Source: Chelatococcus composti (GTDB taxonomy: Bacteria > Pseudomonadota > Alphaproteobacteria > Rhizobiales > Beijerinckiaceae). From it: DNA of 64,000 nucleotides. The stretch is taken from positions 372,001-436,000 of the forward strand of contig NZ_JACHEH010000001.1 of the NCBI RefSeq assembly GCF_014201415.1, read 5' to 3'. Below are positions 56,077 to 64,000 of the stretch, piece after piece; positions within the stretch are counted from its first letter, which is position 1; every line of letters starts with the position of its first letter. The notes beneath the pieces are model-generated. The model saw only the letters and a list, made by a program, of their open reading frames with translations. It was not told where the DNA came from and did no database searches. Both the position numbers and the translations under genes were made by a program.

Positions 56077-56496
56077 ATGAACGCCGTTCAAGAACAGCCG
56101 AGCGTGATCCGCTCCTACTACGAGAAGCTGGCGCAAGGAAAACTGCTGGCCGTCACCTGCAAGTCCTGCGGCACTCACACCTTCCCGCCAACCGGCTGTT
56201 GCGAGCGTTGCGGAAGCTGGGAAGTCGAGCCGGTGGAGCTGAGCGGGGAGGCGACGTTGCTCTATGCGACCCACAACCTCTCGCCCGCCTGCCATCCGCG
56301 TTTCGAGAAGATCGCGCCCTATGTCTACGGCCATCTGCGGCTGAAGGAGGGGCCGATCGTTCAGGCGATCATCCTGGGCGTTGAGCCGAAGCCCGCCGCG
56401 TTGCGGGAGCTTTTCGAGCGCGGGCCCGTTCCCGCGGTCGCCGAAACGCTCCAGATGGATGACTTGCCGGTTCTTGCCTTCCGCATCAGGGCGTGA
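56077..56496 (+). CDS. Zn-ribbon and OB-fold (DUF35) partner of the thiolase
   Basis: A 139-aa protein with an N-terminal rubredoxin-like zinc ribbon (CKSCG and CERCG, two CxxC knuckles) and a C-terminal OB fold that bears acyl-CoA-binding features in this family. DUF35 proteins form complexes with thiolases such as the one encoded immediately upstream. The start overlaps the thiolase end region closely (ATG 56077 next to TGA), indicating coupling. Confidence 0.9.
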   Translation: MNAVQEQPSVIRSYYEKLAQGKLLAVTCKSCGTHTFPPTGCCERCGSWEVEPVELSGEATLLYATHNLSPACHPRFEKIAPYVYGHLRLKEGPIVQAIILGVEPKPAALRELFERGPVPAVAETLQMDDLPVLAFRIRA

Positions 56497-56769
56497 AGGC
56501 TGCGGTATCGGCTCTCGATGGGCGTGCAGGCCGCTGAGGCTGCCTCTCCATCGACTGGCCGAGGGCAGGGCCGTGCCGCTGCGACGCGGGGCACGGCCCT
56601 GGCGCTGAAGCCCGTGTGGGGCCACATGCCCTCGCGGTATCATCGCCGAGGCCTTGGCCTCTACGCATTTCGGTACGTTTGCGACTATCTCAATTTCGTC
56701 AACATCTTGCCGGCTGCTTTCGGGCGTCACTGGAGAACGGCAGGCCGCAGACGGCGGAGCTTCACGACA

Positions 56770-57345
56770 ATGGACAATCAGGACCGGCAGGCGATCGAGG
56801 GCTTGTTTGCGCGCCTCCGCGAGGTCGAGCGCCAGGCGGGCCCGCGGGATCACGAGGCTGAGAACTTCATCCGCGAGCGCATCGCGCAGCAGCCGGGCGC
56901 CCCGTACTACATGGCGCAGACTATCGTCATGCAGGACTATGCACTTCAGGAAGCGCAGCGACGCATCAAGGAGCTGGAGCGCGAGGCGTCGCGCCGGACC
57001 GGCCGCCTCCTGACGGGGGTCTTCGGCGGCGACCAGCCGAGCCGCGGCTCCGTCCCCTCGGTGCCGTGCAGCGCGGCGGGGCAGGAGGACCTGGGGACGG
57101 CCCCGCCGGCCGAAAAACGGCAGTCCGGCCATGGCAGCTCCCTGGCCGGCGCAGCGCAGACCGCACTCGGCGTCACCGGCGGCATGCTGCTGGGTGCTGC
57201 CATAGGAAGCCTGTTCGGCGGCATTGCGACGCAGGCTGCTGAAGTGCCGCCCGCCGCAGCGCCTGAACACGCGGCCAACGACGAGGGGGGCGGCTTCTTC
57301 GATGGATTCTTCGGTGACCTCTTCGGCGGCGACGAGGGGCCGTGA
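56770..57345 (+). CDS. DUF2076 family protein
   Basis: A 191-aa protein of the DUF2076 family, unknown function. The conserved N-terminal part is MDNQDRQAIEGLFARLREVE, followed by PYYMAQTIVMQDYALQEAQRR (a coiled-coil helix). The middle is variable, followed by a Gly-rich hydrophobic stretch GVTGGMLLGAAIGSLFGGIA near residues 136-155. The C-terminus is GGGFFDGFFGDLFGG. An upstream frame exists, but ATG 56770 is the family start. The 273-bp gap before it shows no other gene. Confidence 0.85.
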   Translation: MDNQDRQAIEGLFARLREVERQAGPRDHEAENFIRERIAQQPGAPYYMAQTIVMQDYALQEAQRRIKELEREASRRTGRLLTGVFGGDQPSRGSVPSVPCSAAGQEDLGTAPPAEKRQSGHGSSLAGAAQTALGVTGGMLLGAAIGSLFGGIATQAAEVPPAAAPEHAANDEGGGFFDGFFGDLFGGDEGP

Positions 57346-57372
57346 AGCGCGTCCGCTGACGGGCCGGGCACC

Positions 57373-58293
57373 TCATGCTAGCAGGTCGTACAGCTCTTTC
57401 GATATGCGCCTGAAGCGGTTGGCGAGGAAGTTCACCAGCGTGCGCACACGCACCGGAATGAAGCGGCCGCTGGGCAGGATCACGTTCAGCGGATAGTGGT
57501 CGAGCTGCCAGTCCGCCAGCAGGCGAACGAGACGCCCGTCGCGCATCTCGTGCCGCATCTCGACCGGGGTCTTGAGGAGGATGCCGGCCCCCGCGACGGC
57601 CCATTGGCGGGCGAGCGACGCGTCGTCGACGCTGCGGTTCCCGCTCACGTGCACCTCGATCGACTGGCCGTAGCGGGTGAAGCGCCAGGTGCGGTGAGGC
57701 CGGCCGGCGCGGTCGTAGGCAAGGCAGTTGTGGCGGATGAGGTCCATCGGCGTCTTCGGTGCGGGGTGCCGCACCAGATAGGCGGGCGCGGCGACGACCA
57801 CGGGCGCGGTGTCCATGAGGGGGCGGGCCACCAGCCGTGAGTCGACGAGGTGCCCGTAGCGGATCGCGAGATCGACCTCGTCGCGCACCACGTCGAGCGG
57901 CCGGTCGCCTACCGACAGGGCCAGCTGCACGCCGGGGTGCGCCTCCAGAAATTCGTCCAGCATGGGCAGGAGCGTCGAGCGCGTCAGGTCGGACGGTGCC
58001 GCGACGCGGATCAGGCCCACCAGGCCGGCCCTGTCGCTGGTCGCCTGTGCCTCGCCCTCCGCGATGAGATCGAAGGCCCGGCTCGCATAGTTCAGCAAGA
58101 TCTGCCCTTGCGGCGTCAGCCGCATGGTCCGCGTGGAGCGTTCGAACAGGCGAACGCCAAGCTGCGTTTCCATCCGTTTCAGGGCCGCACTGGCTGCTGC
58201 CGGCGTGACGCCGAGGGCCCTCGCTGCCCCCGTGAGGCTGCCGGCGCGAGCAGTCTGCAACAGCACCCGCAAATCACCGATATTTTCAATCAT
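57373..58293 (-). CDS. LysR family regulator
   Basis: A 306-aa LysR protein of the CrgA/DmlR-like group. The DNA-binding domain is IGDLRVLLQTARAGSLTGAA and LGVTPAAASAALKRMETQLG. The effector domain includes GLIRVAAPSDLTRSTLLPML and VRDEVDLAIRYGHLVDSR. ATG codons at 58293 and 58296 are both possible starts. It is divergent from an alcohol dehydrogenase gene across 93 bp, a classic regulator-target pair. Confidence 0.9.
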   Translation of the reverse strand: MIENIGDLRVLLQTARAGSLTGAARALGVTPAAASAALKRMETQLGVRLFERSTRTMRLTPQGQILLNYASRAFDLIAEGEAQATSDRAGLVGLIRVAAPSDLTRSTLLPMLDEFLEAHPGVQLALSVGDRPLDVVRDEVDLAIRYGHLVDSRLVARPLMDTAPVVVAAPAYLVRHPAPKTPMDLIRHNCLAYDRAGRPHRTWRFTRYGQSIEVHVSGNRSVDDASLARQWAVAGAGILLKTPVEMRHEMRDGRLVRLLADWQLDHYPLNVILPSGRFIPVRVRTLVNFLANRFRRISKELYDLLA

Positions 58294-58386
58294 CATTTGA
58301 ATATGTATCAATATGGCTTCTCTTATCAAACACTTATTGAAGGATATCGTGCGGTCCGTTCTTCCTCTCCTGAAAGGACGGCCACC
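58294..58386. promoter_or_regulatory. AT-rich divergent promoter region between lysR and the alcohol dehydrogenase gene
   Basis: This 93-bp gap is markedly more AT-rich than the surrounding genes. It holds an imperfect palindrome around ATATGTATCAATAT (58301-58314) and GAAAGGA as the ribosome site of the plus-strand gene. A LysR site is expected here. Confidence 0.45.
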
Positions 58387-59394
58387 ATGAAAGCTGTTGG
58401 ATACCGCCAGAACCAGCCGATCACGGACGACAGGTCGCTCGAGGATGTCGAGCTGCCAACCCCGGCCTTCCGCCCGCGCGACCTGCTGGTCCGGGTCAAG
58501 GCCATCTCTGTGAACCCGGTCGATACGAAGATCCGCCAGGCACGCAAGCCGGCGGAAGGACAGGTTGAGGTGCTCGGCTGGGATGCGGTCGGCGTGGTCG
58601 AGGCCGTGGGGCGCGACGTCAGCCAGTTTGCCCCGGGCGATCGCGTCTACTATGCCGGCGCCATAAACCGGCCCGGTGCCAACAGCGAGCTGCACGCCGT
58701 GGACGAGAGGATCGTCGCGCGCGCGCCGCGCTCGCTCGACGATGTGGCGGCTGCCGCCCTGCCGCTGACGTCGATCACGGCCTACGAGATGCTCTTCGAC
58801 CGCCTGCGTATCGGCAAGGGCGGGGGCGTCGGGCAGACACTGCTGATCGTCGGCGGTGCCGGCGGCGTCGGCTCCATCCTGATCCAGCTCGCCCGGCAGC
58901 TCACGCAGCTGTCCGTCATCGCGACGGCGTCGCGACCGGAAACCCGCCAGTGGTGCCTCGATCTCGGCGCCCATGCGGTGATCGACCACCGGCAGCCGCT
59001 GTCGGCCGGGCTGAAGGCAGCGGGCGTCGGCGCGGTCGACTACGTCGCTGCGCTGACCCGGACTGGGCAGCACCTCGACGAGATCGTCGAAAGCCTCAGG
59101 CCGCAGGGCGCGATGGCTGTGATCGACGATGATCCGCTGGACATCCTGAAGCTGAAGACGAAGTCCATCGCGCTGCACTGGGAGCTGATGTTCACCCGTT
59201 CGCTGTTCGAGACGCCCGACATGGGCGAGCAGGGACGGCTGCTGACGGAGGTGGCCGAGCTGGTGGACGCCGGCCGCATCCGGAGCACCGTCAATCACCA
59301 GCTGGGCGCCATCAACGCGGAGAACCTGCGCCGCGCCCACGCGCTCATCGAGAGCGGAAAGGCGCAGGGCAAGGTTGTACTCGCCGGCTTCTGA
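58387..59394 (+). CDS. Zinc-type alcohol dehydrogenase family protein (quinone oxidoreductase-like)
   Basis: A 335-aa MDR-superfamily oxidoreductase. The N-terminal GroES-like part has SVNPVDTKIRQ. The NAD(P)-binding motif is LIVGGAGGVGSILIQLARQL near residues 156-175. The catalytic zinc Cys/His ligands of true alcohol dehydrogenases are absent, so it is probably a zinc-independent quinone or enone reductase despite the usual family name. It is divergent from a LysR regulator and followed by an intrinsic terminator. Confidence 0.9.
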   Translation: MKAVGYRQNQPITDDRSLEDVELPTPAFRPRDLLVRVKAISVNPVDTKIRQARKPAEGQVEVLGWDAVGVVEAVGRDVSQFAPGDRVYYAGAINRPGANSELHAVDERIVARAPRSLDDVAAAALPLTSITAYEMLFDRLRIGKGGGVGQTLLIVGGAGGVGSILIQLARQLTQLSVIATASRPETRQWCLDLGAHAVIDHRQPLSAGLKAAGVGAVDYVAALTRTGQHLDEIVESLRPQGAMAVIDDDPLDILKLKTKSIALHWELMFTRSLFETPDMGEQGRLLTEVAELVDAGRIRSTVNHQLGAINAENLRRAHALIESGKAQGKVVLAGF

Positions 59395-59487
59395 CAGCGG
59401 GAAGTTCGGACGGACGAGAGAAGGGGCAGCATTGCCGCCAGCCTGATTCCCGGCTGACATGCCGCTGCATCGCTGGTCCTGTTTCCG

Positions 59488-59520
59488 TGGCCGCGGCATC
59501 GCCGCGGCCATTTCTTCGTC
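59488..59520 (+). terminator. Intrinsic terminator downstream of the alcohol dehydrogenase gene
   Basis: A perfect 10-bp stem pairs TGGCCGCGGC (59488-59497) with GCCGCGGCCA (59501-59510) around ATC. TTTCTTCGTCTGT follows. It starts 93 bp after the stop codon. Confidence 0.8.
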
Positions 59521-59815
59521 TGTATCTCCGATCCCAGCTGTCGGGCGGCGGACGTCATGTCCGGGGACGTCTGTCATGCCGGGTCGTCGATGGTCGGGCG
59601 CCGATGCTCGGCCAGCTGGGCCATCCAATCATCGGGTTCCAGTAAGTCATGAATGGCAACTATTTATGGTCATTTGGTCAAAGCAGTATGTGAGGACGTA
59701 GTGCTGAGAGAAGAGGGCTTGGCTGCCGCTGCCCTGATCGCAGTTCCTCATCCGGGCAAGGGGCGGCTCCTTGGGTGGGCCTGCCGCGACCGCACGGGGC
59801 ATCTTTCATGACAGC

Positions 59816-59847
59816 AGCCCCCTCGGGCTTGAGGGTCCGAGGGGGCT
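59816..59847. repeat. Inverted repeat with 11-bp arms
   Basis: AGCCCCCTCGG (59816-59826) pairs with CCGAGGGGGCT (59837-59847) over a 10-base loop. It could be a terminator or a structured transcript end; no clear T tract follows on either strand. Confidence 0.5.
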
Positions 59848-59917
59848 TCGATGGGGCTGCCGGGCGTCCGGGCAGGGCGCATCATGCATCCCATGCAGCG
59901 GACGCCGCTTCGCCGGA

Positions 59918-59948
59918 GTTGCCCCCTGCTCGCGGCACAGGGGGCGAC
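59918..59948. repeat. Inverted repeat just beyond the 3' end of the reductase gene
   Basis: GTTGCCCCCTG (59918-59928) pairs with CAGGGGGCGAC (59938-59948), with one G-U wobble. It lies 6 bp past the stop of the minus-strand reductase gene, so it is likely the 3' structure of that operon, although the T tract is missing. Confidence 0.5.
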
Positions 59949-59954
59949 AGCGGA

Positions 59955-60890
59955 TCAGTGACCGAGGCGCGCGCGCAGGTAGCCTTCAACGTCGGTGACC
60001 TTGATGCGGCGCCGCTCGTTGAAGGTGCCGGACTTGTCCCACCACATGCCGTCGCCGAGGGCGAACGCCGCGCGATAGCGGACCATCACGTCGCTCGGTG
60101 CTTCAGCCAGGTCGGCCCGCAGCTTGTCCAGGGTCCACTCGGTCTTCTCGAACGTGCGGCCCGTGACACGCTCGACAACCTCGGCGAGGTGGCCGTAGGA
60201 GATGGTGTCCCCGGCGACGAAAACCACCTCGTTGGCGATGCGCGGCTCCGAGAGAAGAATTTCGGTGGTCAGCCTGCCCACGTCCTCGGGTGTCGTCACC
60301 GTCACCTTCGTGTCCCAGCTGCCGAGCCCGTGGATCGTACCGCGGTCGAGATTGACCACGTCGAACGAGGGCTCGAACAGGAAGCTGGTGAACATGCCGG
60401 TCGAGACGATCACCCACTCCACCGCATCTTGGGAGCGGAGCAGCTGACGCACCTCGTACTGCTCGTCAAAGACGGGCTGTCCGCTTCCACGCCCGACGAT
60501 GTCGTAATCGACGCCGAACTGCCACGGGAAGTACCGTCTGACACCCGCCTTGATCACTGCGCGGGTGATGCGCAGCTGCGTGCCGGGTCCGGCGACGAAG
60601 CCTGTGCAGTTCACGACAGTTCGGTAGGGGCGGAAGGCCTCGGCCAGCGAGTCCTCGTCCGCGCTCAGGTCGAGGCTGATGACCGTCACGCCGAGCGAGC
60701 GCAGCTCCTCGAGATTGGCCTTTTCCTGCTCGGAGGGATTGTTCAGCATCTGGGGCGCCACCAGGCAGGTGATGGAATTGCCTGCCGCGCGAATTCGCGG
60801 CGCGAGCGCCCGCAGGACGGCCATGCCCAGCTGTCCGGCGCCGAGCACGAGGATGTCGCGCGTGTCGACCTTTCCGTTGTCCGTAGCCAT
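59955..60890 (-). CDS. NmrA-like NAD(P)-binding protein, aromatic alcohol reductase-like
   Basis: A 311-aa atypical short-chain dehydrogenase of the NmrA/isoflavone reductase group. The Rossmann motif is ILVLGAGQLGMAVLRALAP near residues 13-31. Further family segments are GVRRYFPWQFGVDYD and VIVSTGMFTSFLFEP. The group includes phenylcoumaran benzylic ether and pinoresinol reductases that act on aromatic dimers. It is the last gene of a three-gene operon with an aldehyde dehydrogenase and a SnoaL-like protein. Activity is not predictable from sequence alone. Confidence 0.82.
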   Translation of the reverse strand: MATDNGKVDTRDILVLGAGQLGMAVLRALAPRIRAAGNSITCLVAPQMLNNPSEQEKANLEELRSLGVTVISLDLSADEDSLAEAFRPYRTVVNCTGFVAGPGTQLRITRAVIKAGVRRYFPWQFGVDYDIVGRGSGQPVFDEQYEVRQLLRSQDAVEWVIVSTGMFTSFLFEPSFDVVNLDRGTIHGLGSWDTKVTVTTPEDVGRLTTEILLSEPRIANEVVFVAGDTISYGHLAEVVERVTGRTFEKTEWTLDKLRADLAEAPSDVMVRYRAAFALGDGMWWDKSGTFNERRRIKVTDVEGYLRARLGH

Positions 60891-60938
60891 TTGCGTGTCC
60901 TTTCACTTGCTCACGTTGAATCTGCTGGAAGGGGGCGG

Positions 60939-62342
60939 TCAGGCAGCCTGATTGATGACATTGACCTGGCAGAACTCGGCGAGACCGAGCTCCGTCCACT
61001 CCACCCCGATGCCGGATTGCTTGGCGCCCGCGAGCGGCACGTCCGGGCCGAAGTTGAGATGCTGGTTCACCCAGACCGTGCCTGACTGCATCCGCTGCGC
61101 GAGCTCCTTTGCGCGCGCGGGATCGCCGGACCAGACCGAGCCGCCCAGGCCGAAGTCGCTGTGGTTGGCCAGTGTGAGAGCTTCCTCGCCGTCCGCGACG
61201 CCGACGATCGGCAAAATCGGGCAGAACTGCTCCTGCGCGACGAGCTCGCTGGAATCGTTGATGTCGCGCACCACGGTCGGCCGGACAAAGTAGCCGGGTC
61301 CATCGATTGTCGAGCCTCCGGCGATGATGTGTCCGTCGCGGCGTGCGACCTCGAGGAAGTACTTCGCCTTCTCGAACTGCTGGCGGTTCTGCAGTGGGCC
61401 GAACCGGGAGGCCGGGTCGTTGCCCGGGCCGACGACGGCTTCGCGGGCGCGGCGCGCAATCGCTTCGCTGAACGCGTCGTAGATCGTGTCCGCGACATAG
61501 ACCCGCTTGATGGCGAGGCATGCCTGGCCCGTGTTGAAGAAGGCGGCGTTGAAGATGCGCTCCGTGGTCTCTTCGACGTTCACGTCCTCAAGCACGATCG
61601 CCGCGTCGTTGCCGCCCAGCTCCAGCGTCAGCCGCTTCAGCGTCGGCGCCGCGCTCGCCATGATCCGCCGCCCGGTCGCCGTGGAGCCCGTGAATGTGAC
61701 CTTGGCGATGTCCGGATGCGAGGTGAGCAGGTCGCCTAAGTCATTCTGGTCCGTGATGACGTTGAGCACGCCCGCAGGCAGAATGGCGGCTGCCAGCTCA
61801 CCGAGCATCAGGGTGAGGATCGGTGTCGTGGGCGCCGGCTTCATCACCATCGTGTTTCCGGTGACGAGCGCCGGGGCGATCTTGGCCGCGGGAATGAGCA
61901 GCGGGAAGTTCCACGGGCTGATCCCCGCCACGACCCCGAGAGGGCGGTGGCGCAGCTCGACCCGGCCGCCCTGCATCCGAATGTCCTTCTCGGGCAGTCT
62001 GAGCCCAGCGAAGTGGCGGATGAAGGCGATGGAATAATCCACCTCCTGCGCGGCTTCGACGCGCGGCTTGCCCTGTTCGGCGACCATCGTGTCGATGAAG
62101 TCCTGCCGCCGTTCTTCCACGGCGTCGGCGAGAGCCTTCAAGAGATCGCTTCGTGCATCCCACTCCAGCGCGTCCCAGGCCGGCTGGGCCCTCTTCGCAG
62201 CCTCAATGGCCGCTTCCGCCTGCCGGCGAGACGCGCGTGCCACCGTCGCAAACACTTCGCCCGTGGCCGGGTTGACCACGTCGAGGGTGTAGTCACCGGC
62301 CACGAGTTCCCCGTCGATGAGGAGTCTTGATCCGAATGTCAT
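60939..62342 (-). CDS. NAD(P)+-dependent aldehyde dehydrogenase
   Basis: A 467-aa ALDH-superfamily enzyme that oxidises an aldehyde to an acid. Catalytic residues are in place: Asn145 in ISPWNFPLL, Glu241 in LTLELGGNDA and Cys275 in NTGQACLAIKR. The cofactor loop is FTGSTATGRRI. Length and motifs fit the succinate-semialdehyde/general aldehyde group. It lies 48 bp ahead of the reductase gene and 57 bp behind the SnoaL-like gene on the same strand. Confidence 0.93.
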   Translation of the reverse strand: MTFGSRLLIDGELVAGDYTLDVVNPATGEVFATVARASRRQAEAAIEAAKRAQPAWDALEWDARSDLLKALADAVEERRQDFIDTMVAEQGKPRVEAAQEVDYSIAFIRHFAGLRLPEKDIRMQGGRVELRHRPLGVVAGISPWNFPLLIPAAKIAPALVTGNTMVMKPAPTTPILTLMLGELAAAILPAGVLNVITDQNDLGDLLTSHPDIAKVTFTGSTATGRRIMASAAPTLKRLTLELGGNDAAIVLEDVNVEETTERIFNAAFFNTGQACLAIKRVYVADTIYDAFSEAIARRAREAVVGPGNDPASRFGPLQNRQQFEKAKYFLEVARRDGHIIAGGSTIDGPGYFVRPTVVRDINDSSELVAQEQFCPILPIVGVADGEEALTLANHSDFGLGGSVWSGDPARAKELAQRMQSGTVWVNQHLNFGPDVPLAGAKQSGIGVEWTELGLAEFCQVNVINQAA

Positions 62343-62399
62343 GGGTATAGCTCCAGTTGAAGAGCCAGCTTCGGTCCGGTCGGGAGGACGGGAGCCGGG

Positions 62400-62867
62400 T
62401 TATTCGTCCTGGGAGGGAAGACCGCTGCCGTGCTCGCGGATGATGCGCCATCCGTTGGCGGATCGGCGCCAAACGAGGCTCGAAAGCGTGTGCGCCCGGC
62501 CTTCCTCGCCTTCTGCAGTCACGAAGGAGGTGATGAACTGGACGCTTGTGACGGCGAGGTCGGACGACACGAGCGTGCTCGGGCGTCCCACAAGGATGTT
62601 TGTGAGGCGCCGCATGCGCGGAATGACCTCGTCCCAGATCGCGGCATACTGGGCGACATTTCTGTTAACGCGCCGCTTCTGGTCGAAATCGTCGAAGAAC
62701 TGGGTTCCCTCGGATGACCAGTCGTAGAAGCGTTCGAGGCGCTCGCGGAAGTCGAAAGGCGCTTCCGGGGTATGTCGCCAGCCTGTCTCGACCCAATCCT
62801 GGACGAGATTATTTAGTATAATGATGTCAGATTGTGAGTTTTGGATATCCGTCGTATGTATGTTCAT
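62400..62867 (-). CDS. SnoaL-like / NTF2-fold protein
   Basis: A 155-aa protein of the nuclear transport factor 2-like (SnoaL_3-type) fold. Typical segments are FDFRERLERFYDWSSEGTQF, PRMRRLTNILVGRPSTLVS and the C-terminal LSSLVWRRSANGWRIIREHG. Such proteins are small isomerases, cyclases or hydrolases, or bind ligands. The first 20 codons are AT-rich compared with neighbours. It is the first gene of the operon and divergent from a LysR regulator. Confidence 0.82.
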   Translation of the reverse strand: MNIHTTDIQNSQSDIIILNNLVQDWVETGWRHTPEAPFDFRERLERFYDWSSEGTQFFDDFDQKRRVNRNVAQYAAIWDEVIPRMRRLTNILVGRPSTLVSSDLAVTSVQFITSFVTAEGEEGRAHTLSSLVWRRSANGWRIIREHGSGLPSQDE

Positions 62868-63089
62868 CGTTCTTGTCCTTGTGCGTTAGAAGCATGACGG
62901 TGATATCTGAACGCCTTTGCATCCCGTCACCGAGCATATGGCTGCGGACGCACGTGGGATAAGAGCGAAGAAACTGATCTCGTTGTTCGTATAGAATGAA
63001 TAATCGCCGGAGCACGCGCGCATGGTGCAATCCGTGCGCCGCTAGTCGCGGCGCACCAGGGCCGGATCGGCAGGGCGGGGAATGAAAAG
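62868..63089. promoter_or_regulatory. 222-bp divergent control region of the SnoaL/ALDH operon and lysR
   Basis: This gap is less GC-rich than the genes around it. TTC-GTATA-GAA at 62986-62996 is a short inverted repeat that could be a LysR half-site pair. No coding sequence is supported; a 67-codon minus-strand frame across it lacks resemblance to anything. Confidence 0.4.
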
Positions 63090-63995
63090 ATGGATCGGCT
63101 TCAGGCGATGGAAACGTTCACGCTCGTCGTGGAGACAGGAGGCTTCAAGCGCGCTGCCGAAACGCTCCGTATCCTGCCCTCAACGGTGACCAAGACCATC
63201 AAGGATCTGGAGGCGCATCTCGGTGTCCAGCTGCTCAACAGGACGACCCGGGCGGTCAGCGTCACCGACGCGGGGTTGCGCTATTACGAGAGCTGCAAGG
63301 CCATCCTGCGTGACATCGAGGCCGCGGAGGGGGAGGTGGCCGGCCGGGGCGGCACGATCCGGGGAACCGTGCGCGTCGGTACAACGCCCACGCTCGCGCG
63401 CCACGTCATCATTCCGGCGCTTCCGCAGTTCGCGGCGCGGCATCCGGGCATCTACATCGACCTGCACCTGAGCGATGCGGTGATCGATCTTGTTCATGAG
63501 GGGGTCGACTGTGTCATCAGGGCCGGTGAGCCACAGCTGTCAAACCTCGTGCTCCGGCGGCTCGCCCGTTTCCCGTGGTACGTGTGCGCGTCGCCCGCCT
63601 ATCTGCGGCGATACGGCGAACCGCGGAGCCTGGCCGACCTGCAGGCTCATCTGGCCGTGGGCTACGCCGACAGTCGCAGGAGCCGCTCCACGAACTGGAC
63701 GTTCCGGGACGGCGATGAGACTGTCATCGTGTCGATGAAGGACAGTATCACCGTGGATGACACGGATGCATATGTCGCCGCGGGAGTGGCAGGGCTGGGC
63801 CTCATCCGCGCGGGGAGCTTCGTGGTGCGTGAGCATCTGGCCGAGGGGCGCTTGGTCAGGCTTCTGGCCCATGCGGAGCCATCGACCGACCCGTTGTCGG
63901 CGCTCTATCCGCAAAGCCGCCATCTTTCGCCGGCCGTTCGCGCTTTCGTTGACTGGAGTGTGGAGGTCATCGGCCGGGAGGCGAGAGGCTGGTAG
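63090..63995 (+). CDS. LysR family regulator
   Basis: A 301-aa LysR protein. The DNA-binding domain is MDRLQAMETFTLVVETGGFK and LRILPSTVTKTIKDLEAHLG. The effector domain has GTVRVGTTPTLARHVIIPAL and VHEGVDCVIRAGEPQLSNLV, as in the many-member CrgA/DmlR group. It is complete in the window and divergent from the SnoaL-like/ALDH/reductase operon, its likely target. The inducer is unknown. Confidence 0.92.
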   Translation: MDRLQAMETFTLVVETGGFKRAAETLRILPSTVTKTIKDLEAHLGVQLLNRTTRAVSVTDAGLRYYESCKAILRDIEAAEGEVAGRGGTIRGTVRVGTTPTLARHVIIPALPQFAARHPGIYIDLHLSDAVIDLVHEGVDCVIRAGEPQLSNLVLRRLARFPWYVCASPAYLRRYGEPRSLADLQAHLAVGYADSRRSRSTNWTFRDGDETVIVSMKDSITVDDTDAYVAAGVAGLGLIRAGSFVVREHLAEGRLVRLLAHAEPSTDPLSALYPQSRHLSPAVRAFVDWSVEVIGREARGW

Positions 63996-64000
63996 TCGCA

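Larger units (their letters stand above)
59395..59954. other. 560-bp intergenic region with three hairpins
   Basis: No convincing gene is present; open frames here lack family resemblance and ribosome sites. It contains the terminator at 59488, a moderately AT-rich stretch at about 59640-59700, and two more hairpins near the right side. This is the longest non-coding gap in the window. Confidence 0.6.

Noticed and set aside
62827-63030. Possible 67-codon gene in the lysR-SnoaL intergenic region
   Set aside because: It overlaps the start of the SnoaL-like gene, lacks a ribosome site and resembles no family.

Overview
The window is 64 kb of GC-rich, gene-dense bacterial DNA. The gene order erpA, dgt, argS, a SPOR protein, nagZ, scpAB, tatABC, serS, surE, pcm, an nlpD-like gene, yajC, secDF and trmFO is typical of Alphaproteobacteria, most likely Hyphomicrobiales (Rhizobiales). 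A GAAC-N7-GAAC LexA-type box and an EcfG-type sigma factor with matching promoters agree with this. No rRNA, tRNA, transposase, insertion sequence or CRISPR array was seen, so this looks like ordinary chromosome with accessory stretches at both ends.

Layout. 1-4.9 kb: a polyamine-type ABC importer (cut off at the left edge) followed by an FAD amine/amino-acid oxidase. 5.0-6.1 kb: a TetR regulator divergent from a small membrane protein, with a striking palindromic operator between them. 6.2-9.5 kb: a four-gene surface-glycan decoration group (glycosyltransferase, O-acyltransferase, hexapeptide acetyltransferase, methyltransferase). 9.6-11.9 kb: the malic enzyme/phosphotransacetylase-like fusion MaeB. 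12-40.4 kb: housekeeping core covering Fe-S assembly, dNTP hydrolysis, tRNA charging, cell-wall recycling and division (SPOR, NagZ, NlpD-like), chromosome condensation (ScpAB), Tat and Sec export, two probable complex I assembly factors (NDUFAF3- and NDUFAF6-like), tRNA modification (TrmFO), and the divergent uvrA/ssb pair.

40.4-50.3 kb: an M20 peptidase, a soluble globin-coupled chemoreceptor whose proximal haem histidine appears to be tyrosine, then a stress island. The island holds a DUF3182 protein, a TIGR02587/TIGR02588 pair, an EcfG-like sigma factor, Ku, LigD and a small membrane protein. Five EcfG-like promoter matches of varying quality (GGAAC, 16-17 bp, then a GTT-type -10) precede its transcription units. 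I read the island as a local general-stress-response regulon that couples a sigma factor to non-homologous end joining.

50.6-64 kb: metabolic accessory genes with four LysR regulators, two EamA exporters, a thiolase/DUF35 pair, a DUF2076 protein, a zinc-type alcohol dehydrogenase family protein, and a SnoaL-like / aldehyde dehydrogenase / aromatic-alcohol-reductase-like operon. Several regulator-target pairs are divergent and share short intergenic regions with visible inverted repeats.
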